64,000 nt of DNA from Fragum whitleyi (Eukaryota > Mollusca > Bivalvia > Cardiida > Cardiidae), in assembly GCA_948146395.1 (NCBI GenBank), contig OX411544.1, positions 33,500,457 through 33,564,456 of the forward strand, read 5' to 3'. Shown in pieces: positions 21,834 through 35,047 of the stretch (positions are counted from its first letter, which is position 1; each line of letters opens with the position of its first letter). The notes below the pieces were generated by a model. That model was not told the origin of the DNA. It made no database searches and was given only the letters and a program-made list of their open reading frames with translations. The position numbers and the translations under genes are program-made.

Positions 21834-23681
21834 TCGGGAGAAAAGAAAGAGTTTGAAGGAAAATACCAAATCTACATATTTAATTCAATTTAACAACTCA
21901 ACCGGTTTCACATATAATTATGATCTTCAGGAGTTAATCAAGTATTGTCAATAGCGACGTCGCGTAGAAACGTAGAAACATATCTATACCCGTATTGTTG
22001 TATATCCCAAATCAGCCCTCCATTCAAGGTGACAAAACGGTAGAAACTGTTTGCAAATGATACCCCACTCAATATTAAGAGCGAATTTTGGATGGAATTA
22101 AAGGGAGGAAATACAATAATCGGAAAATTGGACGAAATCTACTATATTCAATTATTGCCCTTTAACCCTTTGCTGTTTAATCCCTGTTTTTACGTGCCTG
22201 TGATTTTATGATTGAGAAAAAATTGCGAAAAAAAAGAAGAAATTGCCTCTGACAAGCAATTTCTTCTTTTTCCACACTATTCTCTACCCTACTGAATGGT
22301 TATTTTTCATATTAAATCAACTTTTAATTTTTGTCTGCAAAACCTTTGAATTTGGACAGGTCCAAAATTTGTAAAACAGGAAAGGGTTAATAAGATCTTT
22401 AGACGTTTCTGTTTTTGTGTCCTTACGGTCCATAAAGACGCCGTAATATTTACTCAGACAATAAATCCTACAAAGATGAAATCGATATAAATGGAAAAAG
22501 GATAATGTTAATCATTTCGATTTTCAAAACTCTTTCGGAGTTTTTTTTTTTATATAATTTAAGTGAGGTTTAGGATGGTACGAATGGAGCGCTGAATGAG
22601 TGATTGAGAAAGATTTTGATAGGAATGCTTGCCAATGTCGCAATGATGTAAACGGTAACGCATTTATACTGTCTTGAAATAGATACGAATATCTTGAAAA
22701 TGTTGTTTTATATTTTTTTATGGGGATATGTATTTATTTATTTTTTTTAACCGGGGATTTCACACACATTATCAAAAGAATTGTCTTCGATGGCTTTTGT
22801 TCTTTTCTTTAGCCATCGTATTGAACTGTTGGTGTAATATGCGTAACCACTACGCCATCTACCAACGTAAATGTTTAAAAATCATTAAGCATAAAGGAAG
22901 ATATTGATATACACTTTAAAGTGTAGGCACTATTGAACTTGCCCTAAAAGAACCTGTCCAGAACGCCTCTTTTTACTACGAAATTGGTTTACGAATCCAG
23001 CCTAAAGCAAAATTATCCAAATACGGCAGGCGAAAAAAGATGCAATTTTCCCGACCACGCTAATGATTTTGCGGCACTAAATCAAACATAAATCATAAGA
23101 TAACATGACTTTTTCTGTAAATAATGCAAAACAAGAATAGACATGCACGGTTTTGGTTTCAATACTTTTCCTTCAAATTTAGGTTTTGACGCCTCATTTC
23201 ATATTGACGACGACTTGGAATAGAACTTTTAGAATACAATAACAGTTTCAGTAAAAGGGTGAATAACATGTTAGAAAATAAAGCGTATGTTCAAAAAATC
23301 GTTAACGGACAAATCATTTGATTGGCCTTTTTTTCGAAATAACAGCTCTGAATCTACTAAAATCTCCCTGAACGTAAGGAGACGAATTTCGTTTATCCAT
23401 GAGTTTGATACAAAATAATGTTCAAAATGCATTTGTATCACAAATACTCTTGAATAAAAGTATGTGTTTCTTTTGCAAGTCAGTATATATAAAATTATGG
23501 AATTATATGATCTACTTTAATGACATTGTGGAGCGTTTTGAAGCAATTGTGGGAGGGGTGAAATATTTTGTAGCATTTTGAACGATTTGAGTGAGCGAAA
23601 GGAATGTTATGAACAGGGCGCTAAGCGGGCGATGTGGAATGATCGAGATGACATACTTTTTTTAAACAACTCATTAATATA
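21834..23681. other. No gene; repeat debris
   Basis: It includes a foldback relative near 22018-22072, a hairpin at 22229-22270 (AAAAAGAAGAAATTGC and complement), scraps of the CAGTTAAC MITE near 22080-22170 and 22560-22670, and a possible tRNA-like scrap near 22835-22866 (minus, A box TGGCGTAGTGG). No coding sequence supported. Confidence 0.45.
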
Positions 23682-25094
23682 CGAGGGTTGTCCGGAAAGT
23701 TCGTAGACAGTCTGAAATCCTCATTAATTACTTCCTTTTTATTCATAATTCTTATGTTAATCCTAACCCTTATTATCACTGACTTCATTTCCGAAGAAAA
23801 ATGTTCAAAAATTTTATTGACATCTATATGGAAGTTGTCTAAGCAACCCCACCTACCGGTACCCGGAGCACATCGAAATTATTTAAGTTTACCGGAAAAC
23901 GATTGAATATTAAAACAACTTTTTCAAGAATAATATCTTTTGAGAATATCAAAATTAACATGTATTTATTGTGCCCAATTTATGAGTTTTATCTTGTAAT
24001 ATTTTCATGGTGATCGCTTCATAAATACTTTAATGAATGAAGAATATCATAGCAAACCGTGCACGAAATGTAACGGAAAATGACGTCGTCAGACATTACG
24101 GCGGATCAGCGTCTAATCTGCATTTTTCTTAAGAATCCAGGAGACGCGAAGAAATATACCTCTGGACCTTTTATAACAACTACAGGAACAAACAGCAAAT
24201 CCTTTTCAACAAATGGTATTTTTCAGTTCAAAATTTCCATTAACTAGTTATGAATAGATTTTTAGCAAAGCTGCTTTAATGGGAAGTCTGCGTTTTAGCT
24301 TGGAACGTCACTATGACGAAAGAACAAAGTTTGATAGTGGTTTAAGAGTCGTTCTTCAATTATAAGTGGACAGTTGAAATAGACAATAGTCAATTAACAC
24401 TTTATTTGTTTTTTTATTTTATTTTTTTCTTATTTATTCATTTATTTATGTATTTTCTTTTAGAAAAAATCATTTAGATAAATAAACAATACAGACAAAT
24501 GAGTTTTGCGCGTTTTTGGTATGGCTCTTAAGAAAACGAACCATACAAGACTACCGTAATCCGGGATACACATGACATTAATTTGCATCAGATATCAGCA
24601 TAAGTTGGTATATTTATGGTTAATTTGTGGTATCTTGAAATTCAGTCGAATTTCTTTAATCTTGGATTAATGTTGCAAAACAAAGCGGCAAAATTTGGTT
24701 TTCATTATTTTCATTGGTTATATGCAATACACATTTTTTTTCTGTAAGTGAAAAGGCTTGCTCTTTTATAATCATGACAAAATACAACGGGTAGGTTGAA
24801 ATATAGGCAAAACAACGATAAATAACAGTAATTGGTACTTTAACAGATTTGACTAAAAGTAGCCGTATTTTTACGTCGACGTCAGATTGTGCATTACGTC
24901 ACTTTGTGCTCCGCGACAACTAACATGACTTTGCATAATTCCGTGTAATTTCGTTAATTTTTAGAGAATCTCCTTGAAAATTTGCATAACAGCTCTTTGA
25001 ATAATATTGAGTATTGACTTGGAATGTTAAAAAACCCTAGATAAACGGTTTTAATGAACAAGATGATGTCTACGAACTTTCTGGACAACCCTCG
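23682..25094. mobile_element. Non-autonomous mariner-type element, 1.4 kb
   Basis: The left end CGAGGGTTGTCCGGAAAGTT continues CGTAGACA. The complement of the right end is the same except CCAG for CCGG. This 28-bp TIR is flanked by TA on both sides (23680-23681, 25095-25096). CGAGGGTNGTCC-type ends and TA targets are typical of mariner. The length is about that of an autonomous mariner, but neither strand has a transposase frame or a recognisable D,D34D region, so the interior appears replaced or decayed. Confidence 0.75.
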
Positions 25095-25210
25095 TATTTG
25101 CGTTTGAGAGGATACGTTAGACTTGAAAGTTTTTTTTTTTCAGACAAATATATGGAAGTTAATCGTTTGTTTTAGTGTCAGGTTGACGTATATTTCATTC
25201 AGCGAACAAC

Positions 25211-25261
25211 AAAAGCTATATTTTCACGAGTGGTGGAACCACTCGTGAAAATATAGCTTTT
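25211..25261. repeat. Perfect 24-bp stem hairpin
   Basis: AAAAGCTATATTTTCACGAG plus TGGT pairs without mismatch with 25238-25261 across a 3-nt loop (GGA). It lies about 115 bp past the mariner-type element. Confidence 0.75.
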
Positions 25262-27802
25262 TTCGTTCTCGTCGTCGTATTACGGGAGTACCTCCGTTTT
25301 GCCATGATTATTTTGTTAGCAGAACAGAACAGAATTTAGTTTATTAACAAAAACTAAACAAGTTTATAGTCATGTACAAAATATGAATTAATAAATGACA
25401 ATTCCAAACACTTGCTATTACAGTTATTTTTTAATCATGTGAGCATCTCATTATTCGTTATTAGATATTTTAGTTAATTCTAAGCGCACGTACAGACAGT
25501 AGCGGCGCAGCATTGAAAAAATATCATAAAATCTCAGTTCCCCCGGTATTATACTAAATTGAAGCATAAAGCTATTTACTGCTAAAGTCAGGGTGTTGCA
25601 ATTTTTTTTTGAGTAGTATATATTTTATTTGCTTGAATTAGACAAAATATGGAATTCTAGGGCATTTTTTCTTAAAGTGCACCATTTTGCACGTGTATAC
25701 ATGACTCCAATTGGATCCCGTCCGATTTAGTGAAATGAGTGAAAGCAGGGTATAATTTTTTATAATTTCACGGGTAAGGCGGTAAGAATATCAAATAATA
25801 ATTAACCGTTTTCTCTCCACAATCCACAGAGAAGCATTAAAAGAATTGATGCTATTAGCCCTGATAGAATGGAAACTTTCGTCGAGACCCGGTTAGCCAA
25901 GTTCACATTCCATACTAGAAAACAACTCTTTTCCTTCGCACGTCCTTGTTTTGAAGTCAGGATTGTAACCCGGTCAATTAGCCAAAGGGCATTTTATTAC
26001 TCTTGTTTACTTTTCACTTATTTATGACTTTTGAGGCATTTGAACGTTTTATTATTTAAGTAGTGATTTAATCACGAAATGCACTACTTCTCTCTCTCTT
26101 TTGTGGCTCTGCTACTCACATTTTGCTAAAAGAAAGACATTCTCATTCACAGACAAAGCAAAATACAGCATTCAGAAACACTGTGTATAACCGTACAGTT
26201 GTCTAAATCGGAAGTTCTTCTTACTGTACGCATGAAATATCAATAGTTAAATGGGCTATCATCATGTCACAATTTTTATGATCGCTATTATTCGTTAATC
26301 AGAAGTTATTTTTAAACTCGGATTGTATTGTTTGAAGACTGTTTGAAGAACACCAACGGTGAGTAAGACAATTTGTAGTTTCTAAAATTATCTTATCTAG
26401 AATTCCTTAATTTTCATACTAGATCATGATGTTTTTGTAAATTTGAGGCGTAAAACTGATGTTATCTATTGTATTTCTCGTACTTGGAAGCATCGATTTT
26501 TAACAAACAAATGCAGAAAGATTTTAGAATCTCTGATATTAAAAACCTGCATCGTCTCGTTGCTTTGCCGTTGGTGCTTAATGTAGAATTTATCGAAGGA
26601 ACGCATACCTATCAGTTTTTTAACTGTACGGGATAGTGCGAAACGTACAGTATCAATAGTTCCGAGGCCTTAAAAACGACAGTACGAATAGTGATAATTC
26701 AAATCACAGTTAATATTTGGAAATTTTGTCGCCTATCCGGATATATCAAAGCATATTTCAAGTTTTTATGGATATTTTTACAAGTTTGTAAAAATTAGTT
26801 ATTACACGTTTTAGTACAAATAACAGAGCTAGTTCATAGATTTTATGTTATGAGGATGCAGCAACGCAGCGTTTTGTATTACGAATATGCCCTTGCATGC
26901 TCATACATGTACACTCGAAACCCTCATGCACTTCACGCTTCAAGTACGCTGTAGTGCTTTGGTATTGGTTCTTATACACAGAAAACCCCGAAACTGTTTG
27001 AATATACTAATTATTTTCATGTCATGCCAATACATAGCATATACGCCCAATCCATGTCACGCGTAGGCTTAAAGCGCCAAGTTGACGATCTAGGTGTGTT
27101 ATCAATAAGTGAAGTACGCTTAGAATACTATGGAAATATATTATTAACTTACCTATATCTATGTCCGTCCGTCCGTCTGTCTGAGTTAAGTTTCACCAAA
27201 ATATTAAGAAATAAAGCCAATTACTTTTTTCTATTCAAGATACAGTGTTCAAATTTCGCATGATGAGAGAAATCAACATTGAACATATGAAGCGACCAAT
27301 GTCAAGGTCATGTGATGATTTCAATGTCAAATATCGAAACAATTTGTCGAATTTGTCCATTGTTTTGTTTTCCGAAGACAGTTACTTTACTAAACGGCAG
27401 CTAGTTAGTCTTCTGTATTGGAAAATAATATCTCATAATGACGTTATATGATTTCGTTAAATCATTTAACTTTGTTAATAATTTGTGATTTGGTCTGTTA
27501 AATTTGAAATATATAACGAAAAGAAAACGTCGTAACTATCTGGTCAAAAAATGATAATATTTCGTAATTATGAAAGAGTGTACTTGTTTTTGAATAGGAA
27601 ATAACATTTCGCTATTATTCCGTAAATGTTACGATCTAGTTCTTTTGTAAAATTTTAACAATGAGTAATGCGACAGGTGTATTTGTAAATATCTTTTTAA
27701 AAGAATTGAAAAGATTTTAACCACATATTTTGCATAATGAACGTTTCGTTAATACGAATCATTATTTCACAAAAAACAACAACAAATAGAATTAATACAA
27801 AA
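25262..27802. other. No gene; possible non-coding exon
   Basis: AT-rich sequence without supported reading frames. At 26358/26359 AACG|GTGAGTAAG is a very strong 5' splice site on the plus strand. It could end a leader exon for the zinc-finger frame at 30235, which has an acceptor just before its ATG. A GTCCGTCCGTCCGTCTGTCTG run lies near 27160-27180. Confidence 0.35.
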
Positions 27803-28202
27803 TACGGTAAGTAACATCGTGAAATTGACATTCATCTCAATGACAACCGTTCTGAATCTCTCACTCAGCGGTCAATGCATTCATTCCAAGCACTCCCAGA
27901 AAACATTCCAATTTTTTATAATCATTGAAAAAGACTAAATCAACAACTACATTCGAAATAAATAAAGCTTTGAATTGTAAGCGTCTGATTTGATTTTGAG
28001 GAAATGGGAAGCTATCAATAGAACTTGTGGCAATAAAAGGGTTTAAAGGCAGGTAATAAATATTGCCAATTTTGTTCATCTTGAACAAAGCTAGCGACAT
28101 TGGATTATCTCCCTTCAATTAAACCCGAAGCTTACTCATCGCAGCCATTCAATTTCAATTAAAAAATCATTCACCTTGTCAATTTCGAGACGTTGTTAAT
28201 TG
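27803..28202. mobile_element. TA/CAGTTAAC MITE
   Basis: The left end is worn (GTAAGTAACATCGTGAAATT). The central palindrome is at about 28045-28115 and the right end is CGTTGTTAATTG before TA. Length about 400 bp. Confidence 0.75.
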
Positions 28203-29213
28203 TAGCACATTGGACCCACTTGATAGCGATAACGTTTCTGCATAAGATAATGAAACGGTATAACACCCTTGTTTAAAAGATCGAAATAACCAAGGGATGA
28301 AAATAATGCTTTCCGAATTTCTTGGAGGTATAAAACTAAAAAATTAATCACATTGTATGAACAGCCGAAGAGTATTTAAACACAACTGTGATTATGCTTT
28401 AAGTTCCATAGCAACATGAAATAAAAAAGGATTCATTATGGAACTACTTTATGTGCAAGCTTTGCAAGATCACTTTGTCCTCAAAATAGTTTGCATTGAG
28501 GAAATATGTAATTTAGTAGTGTTCATCAAGTTTCGTGTAATCCAATTGGATTAAAATTTGGTTTTATTTCTCAATCATATTTTGAGTACGCAGTTATTTG
28601 TAAGCTTGTGCACAAATTAGCACGTGAAGAAAAGTGTCGTTTAAGAGAAAATATTTCACATTTTCTGCTTCATGATAATTGTAAAAGATGAAAAGAATAT
28701 TTATTGATTTCATGGAGGTATGAAACTATAAACCGAATAACACTTATATGTTAATTCGTCTCGCATATTGATATAGTGTGATGCGTTTTTTAGTTTCATT
28801 ACTCAATAAATTAGACAGATAATCTCTCCATCTCTTAAATAATTCGAGTATTCATTAAATCGGAATGCACATGTCTTACTAAACGTAAATGATATTACCT
28901 TTACAAGTGCTTGGAATGGACTTCCATAAACATAAGATAATTGTTTTTTAGCTCTACTTACAGAAGAGCCATAGTGATGGCGCGTTTCCAATTTGTCCGT
29001 ATGTCGCTTCGTCTGAATTTGTGTCCGTACGTAAAACTTTTATTTCCAATTTGAAAACTTCGTAAATATTAACGAATTTCCTTAAAACTTTCATACGATG
29101 AACAAAGGGTCATGAGCATTCTTTATATCAAAAACTGAAACGACAATACGGAAAAGGGGATTTTCGAATATCACTTGATTCAATCTTGTATACGCAATGA
29201 ACTCCACAAATAC
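28203..29213. other. No gene recognised
   Basis: Two similar stretches mention TTGGAGGTATAAAACTA (about 28325) and ATGGAGGTATGAAACTATAA (about 28714), suggesting an old duplicated repeat. Nothing else seen. Confidence 0.35.
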
Positions 29214-29629
29214 ACTTATAAACATTGTGAAATTGACACTCAGTTCGATCAAACCCATTCCAAAACACTCACTCAGCGCTCCTTGCACTCATTCCAAACA
29301 CTCACTGAACCACTCAAAAACGCTCCAAAATCAATAAAAATGATAAGATCGACAATTACATTCTAGATATAAAGTGGTAGAAAAATCGACGATTTCACAA
29401 ACATTATTGATTTTTTAAGCGTAAGGTTGGTTCGTGAAGACACAGAAAGCCAGCATAGAATTTGTATGTATATTTCATTAAAGGGAGGTAATACGTATCG
29501 CTAACTTTGTTCACAAAATTAGCGATTCTGGACTACCTCCCTTGAATTTCTCTCAAAACTTGCTCCACACACTCGTTCAAATTCGTTCCAAAATCATTCA
29601 TCTTGTCAATTTCACGATGTTTTTAGCTG
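29214..29629. mobile_element. TA/CAGTTAAC MITE
   Basis: The left TIR is partly eroded (AACATTGTGAAATTGACACT). The central palindrome is at 29481-29540 (GGGAGGTAATACGTATCGCT). The right end is TTTCACGATGTTTTTAGCTG before TA. Confidence 0.75.
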
Positions 29630-30234
29630 TATCATCGGAAATTTTCACAGAAAAATTGTACAGCAATAAGTATCGTCCCTATTAAAACTGGGATCTGTCC
29701 GACAGACAATACGAAAAAAGGACATTATGGAATTGCTCTCTTTACACGATTACGTCCACAAATATCACCAGATTCTCTTGAAATTTACATAGGACGATTG
29801 AAGCTTCCCTAGAATCTTTGCCTCTGAATACAGGGACGACACGACTGAAAACACGGGAAATGGGGCCTTGTGGATTTTCACTTAAGTACATGTATACAAA
29901 AAGTCCCAGTTGAAATTTATGATTGAGGGTCATATTGTCGCTGTTTAAAACCGAGACGATCCTAGAAAACGGGAAAATGGGCCTTTTGTAACTTCTATCG
30001 ATTAAATCTTGTTTACATGATAACGTCCACAAATCTTATCAGTGTTTCTTGAACTGTTATTAAGCTTAAATAATATTTCGTAACTATATTTTTTTTTACA
30101 AATACCCGTAATTTGAAACCAGCTACATTGTCATTTACGAAGGTCTGAGAGCATTTTGACAATAACATTTCCTAGTGGATTTGTGATATTAATTACCACA
30201 TATTGTTTATTTTGTTTCAGAACCAGTAAAGATA

Positions 30235-30881
30235 ATGGAATTTGGACACGATTTCAAGTGCTATTACTGCTCACTTACTTTCCTACTTTTTAACGAGATA
30301 ATAGACCATTCAATAATTCAACATCCTGATGATGACTTAAAATTAAAAAGACGAATTGACAGTTGTAATAAACACTCAACGCTTTGGCAGACCAAAACCG
30401 TTAAACTGAATGACGATCAAGCAATCATTCCATCGCTAGTACGAGAAAGTGGTTGTTTTATTCTCTCAGATATAAGAAACGAGACAGTTACTGTTGCAAA
30501 CTGTACTTCTGGTGCAGCTTACGAAGATTTGATTCAGAGTCCACCATGCAAAAAGCCAAAGTTAAATACATCGACCCCAATTAAAAAAATGTTTTCACTG
30601 ATGTTACTGAAGTTGAGAATACTTTAGACAATATTGAAAATTGTGGTAATGAGAGTAATGATGATCTTGACCTGTCAAGTGAAATGAGTAATCTATCAAT
30701 AAGTGAACATCAAAGTAACGGTACCGATGATGAAATAAAGGAGATAAGTGACCTTATGCCTCTTGTTTTGAATGCTTTAAAAGGTGCGGAGCATCTTGAT
30801 AGTTATATGAAATTCAATAGAATGTTAGCTACAGGAACATTTCCTTTGAGAAATATAGCGTACTTGCTTTCATTAATCTAG
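30235..30881 (+). CDS. C2H2 zinc-finger reading frame, one frameshift
   Basis: From an ATG in good context (AAAGATAATGG) the frame runs 118 codons, meets an A7 run at 30586-30592 and continues one frame over to a stop at 30881, about 215 residues in all. Residues 9-30 form a C2H2 finger: C9, C12, H25, H30 (CYYC...DHSIIQH). A basic PPCKKPKLNTSTPIKK at about 101-116 looks like a nuclear localisation signal. An acidic Asn/Asp/Ser-rich linker follows, then LNALKGAEHLDSYMKFNRML and FPLRNIAYLL. A TTTATTTTGTTTCAG acceptor sits just before the ATG. The single-base change in the A-run may be an assembly error or a real break. The C-terminus may be a fragment of a larger multicopy protein. Function unknown; DNA binding is plausible. 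Confidence 0.45.
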
Positions 30882-30984
30882 AATACCTTCTTCTAACTGT
30901 AATACGCTTCTAAAGTTGTTTCCTTCACGCTATGCGTAATTCAATAAATCTGGAAATATAAAAACAACAACATTGAATATGTAT

Positions 30985-31499
30985 CTACAGGCGTGTTCCC
31001 ATCAAAGAGAATTTGGAAAAATCTTGTTAACAAAAGTGTTGGGAAATTTTACATAAATGAATGGCATTTGCGTACTTCCACAGAGGAGTTTAGATTATAT
31101 AGACTGATAAAACCGTGTTTTTATGACGCGACAATTTGGCATTATGCAAAATATCACCCAAATGTGCTTAAGGCTTGTTTTTCTGTTTCCCAGCTTATTG
31201 GATATCTTGCTCTTACACACTGGGTTTGTACCCGATGTAACTGTAATGATGATCAATCAAGCTTCTCAGTTCATGTCATAGCAAATTGTTCGAGCGTACA
31301 AGCCTGTAGATCCTTTTTCGTGTGCCGTGTTTTAACAGAATTTGGAATAAGTGTTTATGGATTATTATGTGCATTAAGTAGCACTGAGTTCGTTGAGGCT
31401 ATTTTCGGACTGAATCCACAAGTTTTATCTGTGTTAGGTGAAAAAAACTCCCCATTTCTTTCACATAACAATACTCTTTCTGCACAGAATATGGCTTGA
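30985..31499 (+). pseudogene. LINE ORF2 C-terminal fragment
   Basis: The frame reads VFPSKRIWKNLVNKSVGKFY, EWHLRTSTEEFRLYRLIKPC, IWHYAKYHPNVLKACFSVSQ and a Cys/His cluster CTRCNCN...H-VIANC, followed by FGISVYGLLCALSSTEFVEA. This order (NEWH, KHPN-like, zinc-knuckle-like cluster, terminal helices) is that of the end of many LINE ORF2 proteins. An (AT)n tail at 31541-31569 follows the stop. A CTACAG at its 5' edge could act as a splice acceptor, joining it to the zinc-finger frame, but 5' truncation explains the start equally well. It is unlike the relics at 7-10.6 kb. Confidence 0.55.
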
Positions 31500-31541
31500 A
31501 TATACATATCCTAGGGTCGGCAGAATGTAGCTTATCTACAA

Positions 31542-31572
<31 letters not shown>

Positions 31573-31845
31573 GCATATACTATAGTAATAGTAATATTAT
31601 ATAATATATACATATAAATGTATATGTGATGATCAAATTAAAGTATACCCTAAGTATTCATATGAACTGATATAGCTGTGTCAACCCATCGGTTATTTCT
31701 GTCACATAGGCAGGTATTAACCTAAGGATTTACATAAGACAACATTTTAAATGTTAGGGCATTACTATCCTGTTCTGCAATTTCCCTTTCGTTTCGCGAA
31801 AGTAAAGAAATAAAATGGATTTGTAATGATTCTCACTGTCTGACC

Positions 31846-31980
31846 CTCTTCTTCTTCTAATTCTTCTTCTTCTTCTTTTTCATCTTCTTCTTCTTCTTCA
31901 TTTTCTTCTTCTTCTTCTTCTTCTTCTTCATTTTCTTCTTCTTCTTCTTCTTCTTCTTCTTTTTTTTTCTCTCTCCTTCT
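31846..31980 (+). repeat. (CTT)n microsatellite
   Basis: About 135 bp of CTT repeats interrupted by ATTTTC and TTTTT. The (AT)15-type run at 31541-31569 lies just upstream. Confidence 0.9.
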
Positions 31981-32955
31981 ATTCTGGATGATTCAATGTC
32001 TTATATTTTGATAACTTGTGTTTGTATTTGTCTTGTGTGTTATATATGCTATTTCTTCTATGTTTTCCTGTTCTTTATGATATTTGTAAATCTTCAAAAT
32101 TGGAGGAAATAAAGATTTATATATATATATACACATTCTCACATCTACATGCGCTATATTTCTTTTTCATCCGAATGAAAGCCTACTTTTTATTTACTAT
32201 GATGCAGAGGCATTTCCAGAAGTTACTTTGTAGCTAAATTTTGTATCATTAAGTATTTTAAAGAACTGTCGAGTAGCAAAAACAAAGTCACGAAATGAGT
32301 AATTTTAACGAACAATTCGTACAGAGAAAAAAAAAATACATAACGAACTATCCCGTACAGTTGACGTTGATAGGGTGAGTGCTTTCAAAGTACGATTTCT
32401 CAGATTTCATGATGTTTATTAACGAATGGTTTGCAGAATCATGTCGATAAATGGATTGGGAAGTGTAATTAACGCTTACAGTTTTTATAAAAAGTGTTAG
32501 AACTTACCTTTCAGCGGAAAATGGCTCGTGATTTGAAAAATTAAAGGTTGGAGGACTGAAACTACACGCAGTGCGATTATCACGAGAAAAATACACTCTA
32601 ATCGCTTTAGATTAGTGAAAACCGCGTCTCGAGATGTTGAGTCGATTTTTATTTATTACGATTTAAAATTTATTTTTCATTTTTTAAGCGAAGATAACTA
32701 CTATCACTTCCGATTAAGGTTGGTGTACGGTTATACATAGTGAGAAATACAACATCGAAAATGGCCAAGATCGTAAATTTACGAACTTTGCCATTTTAAA
32801 AGCTTTTTTTCTTCTACTTTCCTTATTTTTTTTAAGAATTATGTTATATTTCTGGGAATATTTGTACTATATACTAATTGTACTAATTAACATTAAACGA
32901 TAGTCATAGGGTTAACCCCTTTAACATGTCAATGTTATGGTCCGTTCAGCTCATA
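31981..32955. other. No gene recognised
   Basis: AT-rich; a minor TATATATATA run lies near 32117. No supported coding, RNA or repeat feature. Confidence 0.4.
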
Positions 32956-33392
32956 CAGTTGATAACATCGTGAAATTTACATTTACCTCAATAATTACCA
33001 TTCTAAACCGCTCACTCAGCTCTCCATTCACTCATTCTAAACACTCACTCAAACCATTCAAAAACGCTCAAACCCATTGAAAAATGTAGAATCAACAATG
33101 TCATTCAAAATAAATTTTGAAAGAGAAAAATCGCGGTTTCTCTGACATAATTCAAATTCTTGGCGTCTAATAGGTTCTTGAAGAAATATGAAGCTATGTA
33201 CAGAACTTGTATCCATATTTTATTAAAGGGAGGTAATCAATATCGCTAATTTTGTTCATCCGGAACAAAATTTGCGATATTGTATTACCTCCCATTAAAA
33301 TCACACAAAACTCGCTTCACACACTCATTTAATTTCATTCCAAAATCATTCCAAAATCATTTACCTCGCTAACTTCACGATGTTGTTAACTG
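32956..33392. mobile_element. TA/CAGTTAAC MITE, complete copy
   Basis: 437 bp between TA dinucleotides (32954-32955 and 33393-33394). The ends are CAGTTGATAACATCGTGAAA and TTCACGATGTTGTTAACTG. The central palindrome (GGGAGGTAATCAATATCGCT and partner) is at about 33227-33293. Confidence 0.85.
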
Positions 33393-33789
33393 TACCATTA
33401 TGGACTTTCTTCGCAAAATCTTTTTAAAGTTATACCAATGCTTTCTCTTTCACCAACCGGACTTATCTCAATTACGAGCATTTCAGAAACGAGCTTCCAA
33501 TGTGCGGCCTCAAAAGAGCGTAAAAACGCTGGGTTTTGAGTCAGATTGAGGCAGCATGGTGAACAAATTAATAGCCATGTTGGGAGCTACTCTTGGGAAA
33601 ATTCAGTTATCCACGTATCTGACTTTCTTTGACAGCAATATCACCTGTATTACCCTGATAACACATGTCTGATAACATAACATGATATCAGTCAGTCTAG
33701 TTTTAGAAACAATTTGCATACACATTCATCTGATTTCTTTGATTTTTAAGGGTTTATCATTCTAAAACGCTGAAAATGATTGCATGATA

Positions 33790-33944
33790 AATAGAATAAC
33801 ATGTTAATGTCTTAAAATATCAATGTTATCTGGTCTCGGCTGCGAGAAATTATCATGACTCGGCAGAGCCTCGTCCTGATAAATTCTCCCAACCTCGACC
33901 AGATAATATCGATATTTTAAGACACTAACATATTATTCTCTATT
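33790..33944. repeat. 155-bp foldback sharing the GCTCTGCCGAG loop
   Basis: AATAGAATAACATGTTAATG pairs with the right arm ending in TATTATTCTCTATT; TCTTAAAATATC pairs with GATATTTTAAGA. The loop holds CTCGGCAGAGCCTCG, whose complement is the loop of the repeats at 40376 and 45901. Confidence 0.7.
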
Positions 33945-35047
33945 TACTCAGCGATGAAAACTGACTCTGATCATGGGCGTATCTAGGACTTTGGAATTTA
34001 TACGCATTCAGAAGGCGACAACTAAATAATATATAGGATAAAGGCGATATGAGAACTGTGACAAAAGATGAATGCTCTCCGTCCGCTCCCTTTTAATGAT
34101 TTGAGCGTTGGTGAATAATAAAAAAATCGAAACTACAGCTTGAATAAGCTTTGTTTTGATGCTATGATCATTCTTCAACGATAATATTCAACAGAGGATT
34201 ATTTCTTTTACGCACTTGCGTAAATTGCGTAATGGGAGCTACGCCCTCGCTGATTTCAAATTTTTGAGTTGTCGCCTCTTTCCTTTTGTAACTCTTCAAT
34301 GCGTATGTCAACGTGTTATCTCTTTTGTCACCATTCAATGATTGATTAACGTTTATTTGGGTATAACCATTCTTCCAAACTTTAGTTTTTGAAAAAAAAA
34401 GTTATGCGATGCGATGCGTTATTTTTGTTGTTCAGTAAATGATAAATTGACTAACTGTAATAAGGCGCCCGCGGGAACTGAATAATCTTCAACTGCGACA
34501 TGGCGTTTTATCGTCATCGCTACTTGATTAACTTCCTAAACATCGTAATTGTAGCTAAAAAGCTGAATATGTTCGAGCTTATGTGTTAGATGATACCATC
34601 TCTGATTTTCTTCAACATCTTTCGGTGCCTTGAAAACGCATTTCAGTCAGTTTCATTTGGTCATTTTCTGAATTTTTATGTCACTTTGACTGGAATTTAC
34701 ATCTTATTGTGAAAAATCTGAATGGTGTGTTTCGGATATGCAGGCAAAAGCCTGTAAATATACATCTTTCTTATTTTGTGGTTGTGCAATCCAAATGTCG
34801 TACCTGCAGCTTGATTAATGTAATGAATACAATATTCTGGTCATTAACCAACATCGTGTTTTTTCTCTGTAGAGACATATAATTTCTTACACTAAGTGCC
34901 AATTATCTTACTATGTGATAATAACATTCTATTTTGAAAGAAAAGAAAAACGAAAAAAACCCCTGAAACCCGTGATTCAGATATAAAGCCATAAAACCGA
35001 AATCACAAAGCCTTCGCACTTCGAACCTCGTCGAACTAAATGTCGTA
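33945..35047. other. No gene recognised
   Basis: Unique-looking AT-rich sequence with no supported frame, splice pattern or repeat. Confidence 0.4.
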
